Source: Paragonimus westermani (taxonomy: Eukaryota; Platyhelminthes; Trematoda; Plagiorchiida; Troglotrematidae). From it: DNA of 64,000 nt. Positions 47,661 through 58,868 of the stretch are shown here, in pieces (the first letter of the stretch is position 1; each line of letters opens with the position of its first letter). The stretch spans positions 55,382-119,381 of the forward strand of contig QNGE01000940.1 in NCBI GenBank assembly GCA_008508345.1, read 5' to 3'. The position numbers and the translations under genes are program-made. Below the pieces are notes generated by a model. That model searched no databases, was not told the DNA's origin, and worked only from the letters and a program-made list of their open reading frames with translations.

Positions 47661-49180
47661 AAGTTCTTCTTTACTAGGGTGGTGTCTGACCCGTTGTCCA
47701 CGAACGCGTAGGTAGTAAAGGTTACGGAGGGAACCACCATTTGCACCGGGATGACACCTAAGCGGGTCTGCTTGCCTGAACAATTGGCTGCACTGCAAGG
47801 GCCTTGATGCACTGAGGTGGCCGCCCCAGAGCCATTGGACTTCAAGTGTAGCAAGCCGTGATGCCAACCAACACATCCATCTATGGTGCACCTCAACGTA
47901 CGCTTGCAGTAGATAGCTACGTGGGACGGCTGAAGGCAGATGAAACATCCGCCTTTTCGTCGAACTGTGTCCTATTTCTGCTCGACATTCATTGAACGGA
48001 ATTCAGGGCAGCGTTCTAGCTCATAAATTTGCTTACACAAGAGACAGCTATCTGCAGAGGGCGATAAACACTGCTTAGTTACCGTGTAAGTAGAGAGCCT
48101 CGACTGTCTGCTGGTATCTCTCGGTGTGTCCAACTTGTTCGAGCCATACGTCTCAGCGGATTTGATGATTTTGTGGCCAATGTCGTAGACAACCTGGCCA
48201 AACCTACTACGAGCAATTCGAGCATTCCGTGAAATAAACTCGCGAAGTTGTTCGGAAGTAGGCTCCTGACCAAACGCCAGTGCGCGGTCCACGACCTCCG
48301 CCCATTTGTAGTATATGTTAACTGGCGGCGATTTAACAATTCTTTCCAAGTTGGTTACAGAGTTCAAATCAAAGAGATAGTTCATTTGGGTTCAGGCTAT
48401 CTCACAGCTCTGCGTCTTCATCGATAACTTGGAAACAGCATCTGCTCTATTTTGTACAGTCCTTCCAGTAGGCAACAACCCATCAATGAGGGATCGAGCA
48501 ACATGGTAGGGCTGCCCGTACAAATCACTCAGTATTTCGCGCGCTCGGCGACAAGAAAAGGTTGGCGGAGGCATGAAGCACTCCTCGATGGATTTTCTGG
48601 CACGAACTTTACAATAATGTAACAAGTAAAACAACCGTTGACCGTCATCTGATACCTGCCCTTCGATATAACACTCAGATTGTCGAACGAACTTCCAGTA
48701 ATGTATGGGGTCACCATCAAACGAGCATAACTCAACCTTAGGAAGGTCAAGACTAGCGGCTGTTGACAGGACAGAATACGACGGATGGACTGGGATGGGA
48801 TGTTCATCGAGCTGTACTGGCTTCAATTCTGTAACAAGCCTTACGTTCTCCTTCTCTAAATACTGCTTCACTTTAGCATCACGATCAGCTGAATGCTCTT
48901 GTCCGAAGCCAACGTCAGCATGAAAATCCTCATCTTCAGCTAAGTCAAGCAACAGCCTAGCCTTCTCAACTTCCATTCTTGACTGGGTCAGCTTACGCTC
49001 CAATGTGACTTCCGCTATGAATTCTCGTTCCTTAAGCTCCTCCAGCAACAATGTAGATTTAGCCTGCAAACTATTTAGACTGCATGTGGATCTACGACTA
49101 TGACTTGAGCCAGGAACTGAATGAGCATCTACAGAACAGCGGACTTGCCTGTCACATCCACAGTCTTCCTTGAGTTCCAT
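47648..49180 (-). pseudogene. BEL/Pao Gag and start of protease (broken)
   Basis: The likely start is the ATG at 49180-49178 (MELKEDCGCDRQ). A coiled-coil-like Lys/Glu/Leu stretch (LLLEELKEREFIAEVTLERK) precedes the BEL Gag core: LPKVELCSFDGDPIHYWKF, LFYLLHYCKVRARKSIEEC. In-frame stops occur at 48392-48394 (TGA) and 47972-47974 (TAG). After the second, knuckle CFICLQPSHVAIYC (CX2CX4HX4C) and CTIDGCVGWHHGLLH follow, then the protease site YAFVDNGSDTTLV. The frame ends at a TAG (47648) and must shift near 47655 to enter the pol frame. An extra Cys cluster (CLLCKQIYELERC) lacks its His. Confidence 0.85.
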
Positions 49181-49205
49181 GGAGTAAGAATTCCATGGCA
49201 CCAGT

Positions 49206-49223
49206 GAAATCCAAGCTACGCCA
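49206..49223 (-). other. BEL/Pao primer-binding site
   Basis: In element orientation, tggcgtagcttggatttc begins three bases inside the 5' LTR. Its complement has the layout of a tRNA 3' end: five T-stem bases, seven acceptor bases, discriminator G, then CCA. The tRNA species was not identified. Confidence 0.55.
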
Positions 49224-49226
49224 GAT

Positions 49227-49626
49227 TGAGTAATGTAACGATTCACGTCTGATCGCTGAGTTACGCGTAGCCCCCCAAAAACGGATCCCCAAAATGAGAA
49301 CAAGATTGGATCCAACAATTTCTACGGTACTATTAACGAAATGCATCAATAATTTCAAAAGGCAAAGCTCAATCGTTCGCGACGATAGTCTTGTCCAACA
49401 AAATCAACAGCTTCTCAACAGGACCAACAAGGGCAAAGGTGAACCGACACGCCAGCGGGCCATGACAAGAATGGCCGCTCGCGCGGCGGACATTTAGTGA
49501 CACATTAGTTTAATAAAACAAAATGGGGTGGGTGAGGTAGTGGGAAAACGTGTCATGTTAGTGGGAGAAATGGGGAAAGCAAGCGATGGGAACGAACTTT
49601 TCAGTTCGCGGATCAACAAATACACA
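49227..49626 (-). mobile_element. BEL/Pao 5' LTR
   Basis: Partner of 43360-43759, 400 bases, no indels. In element orientation it starts TGTGTATTTG and ends ACTCA before the primer-binding site. On the element strand an AT-rich stretch (ttttattaaactaatgtg) could hold promoter or poly(A) signals, but none is clear. The whole element is 43360-49626, 6267 bases. Confidence 0.83.
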
Positions 49627-49919
49627 AACATACTCGTGAAAAGATGGTAATGAATAAGTCAAGAGTATACGCGAACATCAGCGTTAGTCTGAGTTATACG
49701 ATCGATATTTACAGTGAAATCCATTATTCGTCACACCAAACGGTTGAAACAGATCATTCACTTCAGAAGTCTGAACAAAACTGTTAGAACACAAAAACTG
49801 GTAGATGCAAGCATTTCGTATTGACTCGTCAGTATCAAATTTGCAATAACATGAAACGAGTTTTCTATATCAAGCAGTTAGTGAGCAGGGTGGATAGTCA
49901 ATCGGTGGTTTAGAAGAGG

Positions 49920-50672
49920 TCAGTACGTCCAGGGAAGGGTCAAGTTTACGAGCAATTGTTTCTGAACGCACAAGGTCGGCTTCAGTCGATTGATTTCGAC
50001 CGACTCAGCAAATCGCAAGAATCTTGGATTGGAGTGACGTAATAGGATTCTGAATGCACACATTGGGTCGATAACGTGACCAGTGGTCAGGACGTGTCTT
50101 GCGACTGCGGACGCCGGTTGCTTGCGTGTTTCAACAACACTGTCGTTCTTCTGTAATACAGAGCTCTGCACCCACTTAGGCAAATGTTCCTTCACTCTGG
50201 AGATCAAGCACCTCTCGGTTCTGCCTATGTAACTTTCTTTGCAGTTACATGTAAATTGGTAGACACAATGTGAGGTGGCACCGACAGGCTGATCTCCTTT
50301 GATTGAAGGGACGGGCAGTTTCTGGGTCCGGGCTAATACACAGAGTTCCGCTGCGTTAAATGTTCGTTTAATCGAATTCACTAGTCTTTGGGTTGTTTGA
50401 TGCATGCTATAATCACCTTTAGAAGTCAATTCTATATAAACCCTCTATTTTCTAACTGTGGCCACCTGTTCGGAAAGTGGTTTCGGTCTACTATGCCTTT
50501 CTATGAACGTTTTTGGATACCCGTTAGATTGTAGTATAGATGTGATCAAGTCTAATTCCTTCGCAATACTGTTCTGTGTACAGATTCGTCTTGCTCGTGT
50601 GAATAATATATTCACCAGTGCGCGTTTGTGATGGACAAGTGTGAGTTTCCATATACTGTTCAGATACACCAC
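49920..50672 (-). pseudogene. Penelope-like element, 3' part with GIY-YIG nuclease
   Basis: From 50672 down: VNILFTRARRICTQNSIAKE and SNGYPKTFIERHSR, the region after RT, then a stop (TAG, near 50447). The next segment reads TTQRLVNSIKRTFNAAELCV, then CVYQFTCNCKESYIGRTERC and SRVKEHLPKW, a well-kept GIY-YIG core with Tyr, YIG, Arg and the His-containing turn. It ends AESVEINRLKPTLCVQKQLL with a stop at 49920. The RT part is absent, so the copy is 5'-truncated, common for these elements. Except for one stop it is less decayed than the relic at 40874. Confidence 0.85.
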
Positions 50673-51178
50673 AGGAAAATTTGACTGTCGTCAAGACTCT
50701 ACTCCGTTATTTCTTCAAATCGACAGAATTTCACGAAGCCCCCAACCAGAACGTGATATTTTTTCCGGACGTTATGGAATGTTGTCTGGCGTTAGAATTG
50801 GTCGTGGAATGAAGAATGGAATGCAAAGTTATTTGATGAACAGAAGGACGTCAATTGTTCAATTGAAGTATAACGAATCATGGAATCTGACATGTTCTGA
50901 CTAAATCTTCTATATCGGATTTATAATTTTGTGTAAGTTAATAAAATATATATCTCTAACAAATATTTGTCATTGTATAACGCGAAAGGTGATCGATTCA
51001 CGGATTTTCCTAGTATATCACTACAGCCGAATTCCGATGTCGATTTATTATGTACGGCCGTTATGTAGAGTGGAAAAGATGCCTAGCAACACGGAAAGAT
51101 TATGAGGTGGTCTGTTAGGAAAGGAGGGGTCACATGTTTATATGTAATCTTGTGAGGCGAACAGGTTATGCTATATAT
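50673..51178. other. Unassigned segment between Penelope and LINE copies
   Basis: A plus-strand frame at 50641-50904 (TTGKFDCRQDSTPLFLQIDR, GRYGMLSGVRIGRGMKNG) is open for 87 codons and partly overlaps the Penelope end. No family recognised. The rest is AT-rich. Confidence 0.3.
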
Positions 51179-51238
51179 GTGATCGCGCGTAACCAAGCGT
51201 GCTTCTCACATGCGTTGAGAAATATATATTATATATTT
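51179..51238 (+). repeat. 60-base repeat with AT tail, copy 1
   Basis: The stretch gtgatcgcgcgtaaccaagc... to the AT-rich run is repeated at 61876-61940 with only a two-base insertion (caca) and one substitution. CAAGCGTG and CA-TGCGTTG can pair imperfectly into a hairpin. At both sites an AT-rich tail follows, like a LINE 3' end. Here it meets the 3' tail of the minus-strand LINE head on. Confidence 0.65.
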
Positions 51239-51239
51239 A

Positions 51240-53369
51240 TTGATTTATTTAAACTGTTCCAACTTGCACAGCTATTGCTTAGTGGTTGATAGCTATACAC
51301 AGCTGATAATCGTTAAGTATGGAGTAAGAGTGTACCAGGATGGTTTGGTTACTACTAACGGGGATGTTTAAAATGTTGCTATATGTTGGCTGTAATTTTG
51401 TTATGCAGCTGCGATTTTTCGACAAAGCTCTATACATGATCTATCGTGCTGGAGAAATAATAAGTTTTGAGATGAGGAATTTCTCAAACGGCGGAGTTGA
51501 CAGCTTTGATCAGTTCGGAGTGTGTGTAGCGTTACATCATGTGGTACAGATTCATCCTCCGTTATTATTAGATTAGATCGGATGTTTAGATGTTATTAGG
51601 TTCGTTTTCAAAGATATCGTTTTCAGGCAGGCAGAGTTTGAAAATCAACATGACATTCTTCAATGTCAGGAAAGTTTTTAAGTTTCGTTTGAATTGATGT
51701 ATATTCTTACTGGTTCTAATTGCATGTGGGAGTTTGTTCCAAATGTAAGTATATTTCACTAGGAAGAAAATTGAACGGAGTTTTCTACGGGATTTAAGAG
51801 TTGCCAAAGTGAACTCTTTGTTCCTGATGTTGTATTTTGAGCTATGCTGAAGACGAATCGCGAGTTTGACAGTAAATTTATTGCTATAAACTAAATTATA
51901 CATGAGCGCAAGGTTCAGCTTGAGACGCCGTAGCCAAAGAGGATCTAGTTCAAGCGTCTGGCAGCGTTCTCTATAGTTCAAAGAAGACGGATAACCCACC
52001 AAAACTTCCGTAAGTGCACGTTGGGGACTTTTCAGAGCTAGCCTATCAGACTTGCGCAAGTTACTATATATGAACGTGCAGTACTCAAGTTGGGGTCGTA
52101 CGCACGGCTTATAGAGGTACAGTCGAGCTGCAGGAATAATGAATGAGTGCCTGATGTATCCAATCGTTCGTCTAGTTTCAGCTACTAAGAAAGATGTTCG
52201 TTCAGCAAAATTGAATGAGTTTGAGTAACCTATACCTAGGTCGCGGACTGAGTTGGCAGTTGAAGTAGCATGACCATCCAGCTTTATAAAGTCCTCTGTT
52301 ATATGACAACCGTGTGCAACAATGGTGGATTTATTGACCGAGAATTTCATCAGCCAGGTTTGACACCAAATCTCTAATGATAGGGTATTCTCCCGCATAT
52401 TTCCTAAAGAAGAATTGAGATCGCCAGTAGGAAAATTATAGACAAGTTTGATGTCATCAGCGAATAGGAATAGTTTGCCATGTTTGATAACTTCACATTT
52501 ATCATCTATATACACAAGAAAGAGCAACGGTCCCAGGACGCTTCCTTGAATCACTCCGCTGGTGACTGGTCTGTGCGTTGAGCTGTTATCTCCTATTCCC
52601 ACCGTTTGTATGCGGTCCACAAGGTATGAAGCAAACCAGCTGAGTGATGGGTCACGTATACCGAAAGATGCCATTCTGATCAGAAGGCGCTTGTGAGGCA
52701 CACGATCAAAAGCTTTCTGCATATCCAGGAGTATAATAATAATTGCATTCCCTGAATCAGCAGATATTGTAACATGATTGAAGAATTCCAGCTGACACGT
52801 CATGCACGAACGTTTGCTGAGGAACCCGTGCTGGGATAGGTTTATAAGATTTTGTGATAATAAGAATTCAACTATGCGACATTTTAATATCCTTTCCAAC
52901 ACTCTAGAACAAATTGAAGTATGGTTAATGGGACGATAATTTTTGATGTTTGGTCGCGAACCACCTTTGTAACGGGGCTGAATTATAGAATTTTTCCATT
53001 GGAGTGGGAAGGAACCTAACGATAGAGAAAGTGTATAAATATTAAGCAAATGGAGGGGATGTCATCCCTCCCGTGTTTGAGGGCAACAGGGTGTATACCC
53101 TCTGGACCAGGAAGATAATAGGGTTTGATAGTAGCTAACTGATAGCGTATTTTAACTGCATCAACGGTAACGTGGCTTAGGAACGTGATTGTTTTTACAG
53201 GGAGAGGTGGGGGCAATACGTTTTCTTCAATGTTGAAGGAAGCAGCAAAATACGAATCGAAGGCCTCGCAGATCGTTACGGGATCATATACGGTAATTTC
53301 GTTCCGTAATGTAACTACTGAGATAATGGGGTCTCTTGTACAGTTTCTGCGTTTATATGACTGCATCAA
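51240..53369 (-). pseudogene. CR1/Jockey-type LINE, ORF2 reverse transcriptase and 3' end
   Basis: RT blocks on the minus strand: ATIKPYYLPGPEGIHPVALK, a frameshift near 53045, then SLSLGSFPLQWKNSII, NYRPINHTSICSRVLERIL, IIILLDMQKAFDRVPHKRLL (first Asp), VTSGVIQGSVLGPLLFLVYI and LFLFADDIKLVYNF (catalytic FADD intact). The 487-codon main frame runs from 53049 to a stop at 51586 and ends with the usual C-terminal segment (IRNKEFTLATLKSRRK). About 340 bases of 3' untranslated sequence end in an aaataaatcaataaat-type tail near 51240. One frameshift aside, the RT is well kept, so it is a fairly young copy. Confidence 0.9.
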
Positions 53370-54563
53370 CTCAGAGCTCTTCTTTTTAATGTTCAGCGCA
53401 CGTTTCCCTCGTTTAGGCGGAGCATTTTGGTTCTAGTTTCTATAGTGTCGAACATTTTGTGCATTCTAATAATAAGAGAGAAATCATGTGTTTTTCTGTA
53501 TCATGATATCGGTTTTTGAGCTTACATTCCACTTTTTGAGTGAGGGCCCAGCTTTTACCACACACACTACGGCGTTTTGATCTTTCCGGAGCTAAGATAT
53601 TCATACAAAATCTGAAGTGTTCAGTAAATACTTTGGTCGCTATGCTAGGGTTAGAGGTAAGAAAGAATGTGTTTCAGACCAATGACCTCAACAGAATGTC
53701 GAACGTATTCCGGTCGATTAATTTTATCTGGCGATAACGCATGTTGGTCGACGCGTTTACAGCTTTCAGGTCAAACATTGGGTTGACCACGTTGTGCTCA
53801 CTTCCTGGAAACCGTTCTAGGACGGATACTTTAGCAGAATAGATACCTGTTGTAAAAATGAGATCTAAAGTGTGGTCTAGTCTGGTAGGTGCTGAGACGT
53901 GTTGGCGCTAACCATTTACTTGAATGCATGCAAGAAACTGCTTGATTTGCAGGGGCAGTGAAGGAGATCCAAGAAATATTAGGCATATTGAAATCTCCAC
54001 CAATTATTTTGTACTGTGGGGGCAATGTTGATACATAATTCAGTCCATTGATTATATTGGTCATTTCATCATGAGAGGCGTTATGTTGTCTGTAGACACA
54101 TTCTGAGGAGTTCACGGAATTCAGTTGACACTGTTAGCCGCAATGAGTCTTCAATTTTATCAAGACACGGCTCATCGAGTATAGTTTCGGAATACTGCTC
54201 CCTTAAGTAAATTAAACCTCCGCCGCCACTTCCTGCACCGCGAATTTTCCGAAACATATGATAACCTATAACATTTAGTTGTGCGTTTGAAGTCTCAAGG
54301 GTACACCAAGCTTCAGTGACTAGAATAACGCAAGGATTATATAAGGAGGATCTAAAAATGCGCATCTTATCGACCAGTGAGCGTGCATTCAAAAGCATTA
54401 AAATTAGCGCAGTTTCCTTATTCAACGTCATGTTTAGACCTTCGAAAATATCCAAAGCAGAAGCGTCTTTGTGAGTTAGAGACTTTGGTGACGTCCCTTG
54501 GTTAGATGCGGTTATGGTGAGCGCATCGATCACTAATGGAATGTCCCCTGCGTCTGAATCCAT
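53370..54563 (-). pseudogene. CR1/Jockey-type LINE, endonuclease and linker (broken)
   Basis: The upper part reads LILMLLNARSLVDKMRIFRS and VILVTEAWCTLE, the AP-endonuclease start (NARSL, TE-W), then AGSGGGGLIYLREQYS. A frameshift near 54110 leads to CVYRQHNASHDEM and PPQYKIIGGDFNMPNISW (GDFN motif), then a DHTLDLIFT-like segment in a third frame near 53860. The linker to RT (53370-53830) has several stops. The nuclease nicks target DNA for target-primed reverse transcription; this copy cannot make it. Confidence 0.82.
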
Positions 54564-55870
54564 GACAGAATGGGATAGGCAACTCTGGTGGGAATAGTGA
54601 GGTTCTGGTTAAGTCTTGCTTCAAAGGGTGTGTCGTTTGAGATATCGCTACTGTTGGGAAGAGGCTGAAGATTAGGGGTTGGTAATAGATACATCCTTTT
54701 TCTCCCTGGGTGTGGGTATGGGTTCACATGCTTATTTTTTCCCTTGTAGTGGGAAGGAGGTAAGCACGAACGACTCGTAGAATAGTGACTTGAGGAGGGT
54801 TTATTAAAGCCAGTGTTCCACTGACGGCCTGTTGTTTGGTTTCTTTGGGACGAATTTAAAGTTGGAGTGCCGGCGTGTGTCTGACTGATAGATGGTCTGA
54901 GCCTTACTTTGTCTGATCTAGCTACCGCGTTGACAGGTTGAGATTTGGACTTCCCATATGGTTCAATATAGGCACACTCATTTACATGCTGTTGTTTGGA
55001 AGTTGACTCCTCGACGGGGGTCACCGTTTTGTAAGCAAAATTGCTGGAACTTTCAAGATCTGTTAAGTTAATTGAGTCGGCTAGTATGATATCCTCTGTT
55101 GTGTCGTTGGTGTTTTCAAGAGGGACAGTGGCAGGCTCAGGTGTGACGCAACAAGACGAAGCTACACAGGGTGAAGCTTCACAATTAGGACCCGATTCAT
55201 TACCCTTGGACATCGTCTCATCTTGTTTGAATGTGTTCTGAGCCACATGCTTGGAGGTGACAGCGTTGCGCAACAAGCGACGTCGACAATCCCTGTAGAG
55301 CTGCATTCTATCTCACATAATTATTATGAGTTAAAGGGAGGTTTTGGACTTGATGATGTCTTGACATTGGATGAACTGTCTTGCAGTAGTTTCGCTCTGG
55401 AATTTGAACAAAAGCAGGCAGCAGATCTTTTGAGTCTTCTTGCGAAAACGAATGCAGGTATAAGATATCGAGTCTATATTGGCAATCCTCGTGAGTAGCT
55501 TCTTAATGCCATCGAGGTGGAGCTTATTTGGCACTGTGAATACGATGACATCATATGTGCAACGCATCTGTTTTGTATTTATGTTGTCAGTGTTGAGAAA
55601 CATGCTTGCGCTCTCTAAGTTATTCATCTGAGGACATTCCGGCAGTTTGAAGATGTAAGATAGAGGGATGGGATTATCCATTATGGAAACGAATACAGTA
55701 TAGCTTGTTTTAGTTGGGCAAGTTCAGCTTCCAGTTTAGATACCTTACCAAATAACTCCGCTAATACATTGTCTAGGGGGATAGAACAGTTCTCAACCCA
55801 GAAGCACACTAAGACGGTCGACCCCCTTTTGAGTGTCTTCCGCTAGTAACTCAAGTATTTCTCTATTACC
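54533..55870 (-). pseudogene. CR1/Jockey-type LINE, ORF1 region
   Basis: Just above 55681, PLDNVLAELFGKVSKLEAEL and AQLKQAI form heptad-like leucine repeats, a probable coiled coil. A double stop separates this from MDNPIPLSYIFKLPECPQ... which runs to 55331 (TVPNKLHLDGIKKLLTRIAN, TQKICCLLLFKFQS, resembling an RNA-binding fold). A last frame (55306-54533) is Ser/Thr/Pro-rich and basic, ending in the frame before the endonuclease. LINE ORF1 proteins bind element RNA. The 5' end of the element is not sharply defined. Confidence 0.62.
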
Positions 55871-56192
55871 CCACTTGGGACATATTCGTTTTCGGGTTTG
55901 CCAATAATAAATTTGGTATTGTTCATTGACGCTATCAGTAGGATGCTAGGTAATCACAAATTTTGTTTGAGTACGCCAACATGCAATAAAACATGACGCG
56001 GGCTTTTGTGTTCGAACGGCCATTTTTATCCATTATTGCCTTGTAGAATGGCTGACCGCGTTACTGCTCATGTTCCAACATCCATCGTATCATAAAGCTG
56101 ACACAGAAGGAGAATGGATGGCATCCCTTCACAGAGGATAAAACTGCTATACATGGTAGCAATCTGCCGAGGGCACAGAGGGTAATACGCTT

Positions 56193-56675
56193 GTGAAAAG
56201 AACGGTGCGTGTTTCGAAAAAGGCCAGTTATTATTGCGTGTTAGTGCATATCCCGTTTTTACCATTTGATCACTCAAATTTACGTACTATTCGCTGTATT
56301 TTGTCATATTCAGTTGCTTCGAGACCTTTAGAACATTACCAATTGATAAAAGTTGAATATCATATAGTAATGTCCGCTAAGTCAGCCACTCTTCAAAAAT
56401 TGCCAGTCGTCAAGCCACCATCCCTGCGCAAAAGACGCATGTTGACTGTGAAGAAAGGTGTAGAATCTTCTGGTTGTTCAGCCAACACCTGCCCCACTCC
56501 TGTTATCGCAGAGGAGATCGAGGCCGCTGCTAAAACGCCAGTCTCAACAGCAAATCTTAGCACATCACACGAAAGGCACAATAACAAACCATGTTCGGTT
56601 CCCTTTACCAATGTATTCGTAGAACAGGCTAAAAAAATTAAGGGAATTAGAGGCTGGAATAGCAAAACTACACAN
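56193..56675 (+). other. Unassigned plus-strand open frame cut by an N
   Basis: The frame is open from 56193; the likely protein part starts at the ATG near 56371: MSAKSATLQKLPVVKPPSLR, KRRMLTVKKGVESSGCSANT, EEIEAAAKTPVS. It is basic then acidic and protein-like, but matches no family I know. It ends at the single N (56676), where the dispersed repeat begins, so its true continuation is lost. A LINE ORF1 or a host exon are both possible. Confidence 0.3.
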
Positions 56676-56676
56676 C

Positions 56677-57043
56677 ATCCCTATCTTCTTTAGGTTGCAC
56701 TAACCTGCAATCCTATAGTGCAACGCTTCTTGTATTACGCTTTAAAAATCTTCCTACTCAGTATAGATCTCGTCATTGCAGCCTCTCTCTGTTTAGTTTC
56801 CGAGAGGTAAGAGTTTCCTTTCCTTATTAGCCAATCAAGTGGCTAACCAGCATTGGCCGGTTGGACACAAAGGCCCCACTGGCACACCTCCCGGTCTTAT
56901 TCCTTCGGGTTTACACTGAATATGTGGTGTGTTGGTGGAACTGCAATTGGTCCAGCGCAAGCCAATTGCAGTGATGGATAAGCGCAGGCGTCCTTTGGCT
57001 TCGGTCACTGTGACAGGCTAATCCGAATCGGATGCCGCCAACC
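56677..57043 (+). repeat. Dispersed repeat, inverted copy of 1-350
   Basis: It starts directly after the N at 56676 and runs parallel to the reverse complement of 1-350. An extra ctctctctgtttagttt-type insertion near 56783-56800 is the main length difference. The right end follows the left edge of the window, so the true boundary may be beyond 57043. Confidence 0.8.
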
Positions 57044-58399
57044 ACATATACGGGGTCCCACGGTTCGGGAATTCCCACCAATCAGACGTGGTCTCACGCT
57101 CACTGACCGCCGACCTTGGGTTCTGGTTGGCCACCTTCCTCATCCCGTTGCACGGACGCGGCCAACCCACGTGTTCGAGGACCTGAAGGGAAGCGGAAGG
57201 GAGTATGTGTGGCAAAACAAAATGGCGGCGCACTACATGCTACTACACAGTGACTACACAAACATTTTGCGGTAAACGTCGTCATTAGTTAGGGGTGTGA
57301 TGTATTCTTTGTTTTATACTACATCCTGCTAGTCTCGCGCAGCTGCCACACCAGGCCGCTCTGTGAGCTTTTGTTTGTCCAGATAAAAATAGAGACATAA
57401 CACTTGAGGAAACTTTTCTATGTGCAAGTGTCCGTTCCTCCATCAACGCTCATGATTGACAGCCGGCTAGAACATTCCGTTGGTGGGTTAAATTTCAGCT
57501 TCTGTGCTTTGTCACATCAACCACGCTTGTGACACTCCGAATGTGCCCTGATATTCTTGGACGATTTGGAAATATTGTTCATCTTCGGCTGATTCAGCCC
57601 TTGATATTACTCGTCATTTTCAATCATGGTTTTCCTTAGTTCATTCACGTTTTCCACTACAGGGGTGCCAGCAGGAATCGCTTGGGAAAGATAACTAAGA
57701 ACGGAGGAATAGAAGTGGCAGACTGGTACTGATGATAAGGATTAGAGTAATAATAATAATAATAACAACAATAAACGTTGAGATTATCACTGAACCTCTT
57801 TCGCATTGCTGTTGCTTCATTACATTTTTGGTGACAAAATGCACGACTGCGCCTGGGAAGTGTATACCCGATTTGCTTGGTTCGGGTGTTATTACCACTA
57901 ATTTGAAACTGGCTCTGAAGTTGAGCTAAGTCATTTAATTCACTTTAGTGTTTTTGAAACCATGAAATCGGCGTCGTGGACTTCTGTATCATTTTAGGAT
58001 GGTTTACTACACACATGAAAATTTGACCATTCGTAGTTCGGCAACAGAAACCAAAGAATATTCGAAACGCTTCGAAATATGATGACCTACTAGCACAGAG
58101 CAGAAGGCGGAAAGGAGTCACTCACTTCAACAATCAAGCCAGTAGAGTGACGCATGGCATAATGAAAAGTTTGTCATTTCAGTGCATCAACTAGTTCCAA
58201 CTACTAGCCACCGGAGGAACTCCTCCTCACAACTAATCTACCCAAAAAATTTGCAGTGCATAAACGAGCAGAATTACATATGCTCATGAGAAAAGAAAAC
58301 CGGGCCATCAGCAGCGGAATCACCTTAGACGTCCCCGAAATTCTAAACTCCGCGTGACGTGAGAGTTGCCTCGCCAGTACCACCGCGCCGGTTTACATT
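57044..58399. other. Unassigned DNA left of the CsRn1-type element
   Basis: It contains a (TAA)n microsatellite at 57748-57766 and minus-strand frames at 57018-57285 rich in Arg, Pro and Gly that may belong to the preceding repeat. No gene recognised. Confidence 0.4.
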
Positions 58400-58847
58400 A
58401 CCTTGTATATGTAAACTCACTACAAACCACTAGCATCAAAGCTAGTGGGCCGGCATAAATATCGCAGTTTTGCTCGTAGCTGTAATATGAATCCGCATCG
58501 TTTCTACTGCTGTAGGTTACATTCACAAAGATGACAATATTGAGCTATTACCGTTAGGAACGCCGCTCAACCAGCCTAACGCTTGTTTGAAATCCAAAGG
58601 TCGACTGGAATTTTCCGTCGACGCACTCTTCCACACTGGCGTCTGCTGTGCGGTTGTGCTAAAGGCGCTCCCACGTCCAGCTCCCTAGCACCCTTTAATT
58701 GCTACGTTGAAGTCTGTTGTGAACGGTGAGTAAACCAATAAATAAAGTTTGTTTGCAGACTCATCGTTTTCTTCCTGCGACTCCCGATTCACGGTAGCAT
58801 AAGGTTGGGGAAACTCCGGGGGTGCGAATTAACGATCTAGCACTACA
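58400..58847 (+). mobile_element. CsRn1-type Ty3/gypsy 5' LTR (probable)
   Basis: The right end (gcactaca) lies three bases before a primer-binding site. Overlapping AATAAA signals sit at 58737-58746, and a cataaatatc TATA-like box near 58455. A start near tgtatatgtaaac at about 58403 would give about 445 bases, close to LTRs of this clade. The left boundary is a guess, since no 3' LTR is in the window. Confidence 0.5.
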
Positions 58848-58850
58848 ATT

Positions 58851-58868
58851 TGGTGAGCCCGTTCCATA
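58851..58868 (+). other. CsRn1-type primer-binding site
   Basis: The sequence tggtgagcccgttccata follows the LTR end. The first 11 bases recur at the inverted LTR at 60664-60681. It is near the tRNA-Trp type site reported for this clade, but the tRNA was not verified. Confidence 0.5.

Noticed and set aside
43340..49640. Target-site duplication around the BEL element
   Set aside because: The bases before 43360 (atgcct) and after 49626 (aacat) do not match.
56821..56960. tRNA-derived SINE (A and B boxes) in the dispersed repeat
   Set aside because: tagccaatcaagtgg and ccttcgggttt only loosely resemble the boxes, and the spacing does not fit.
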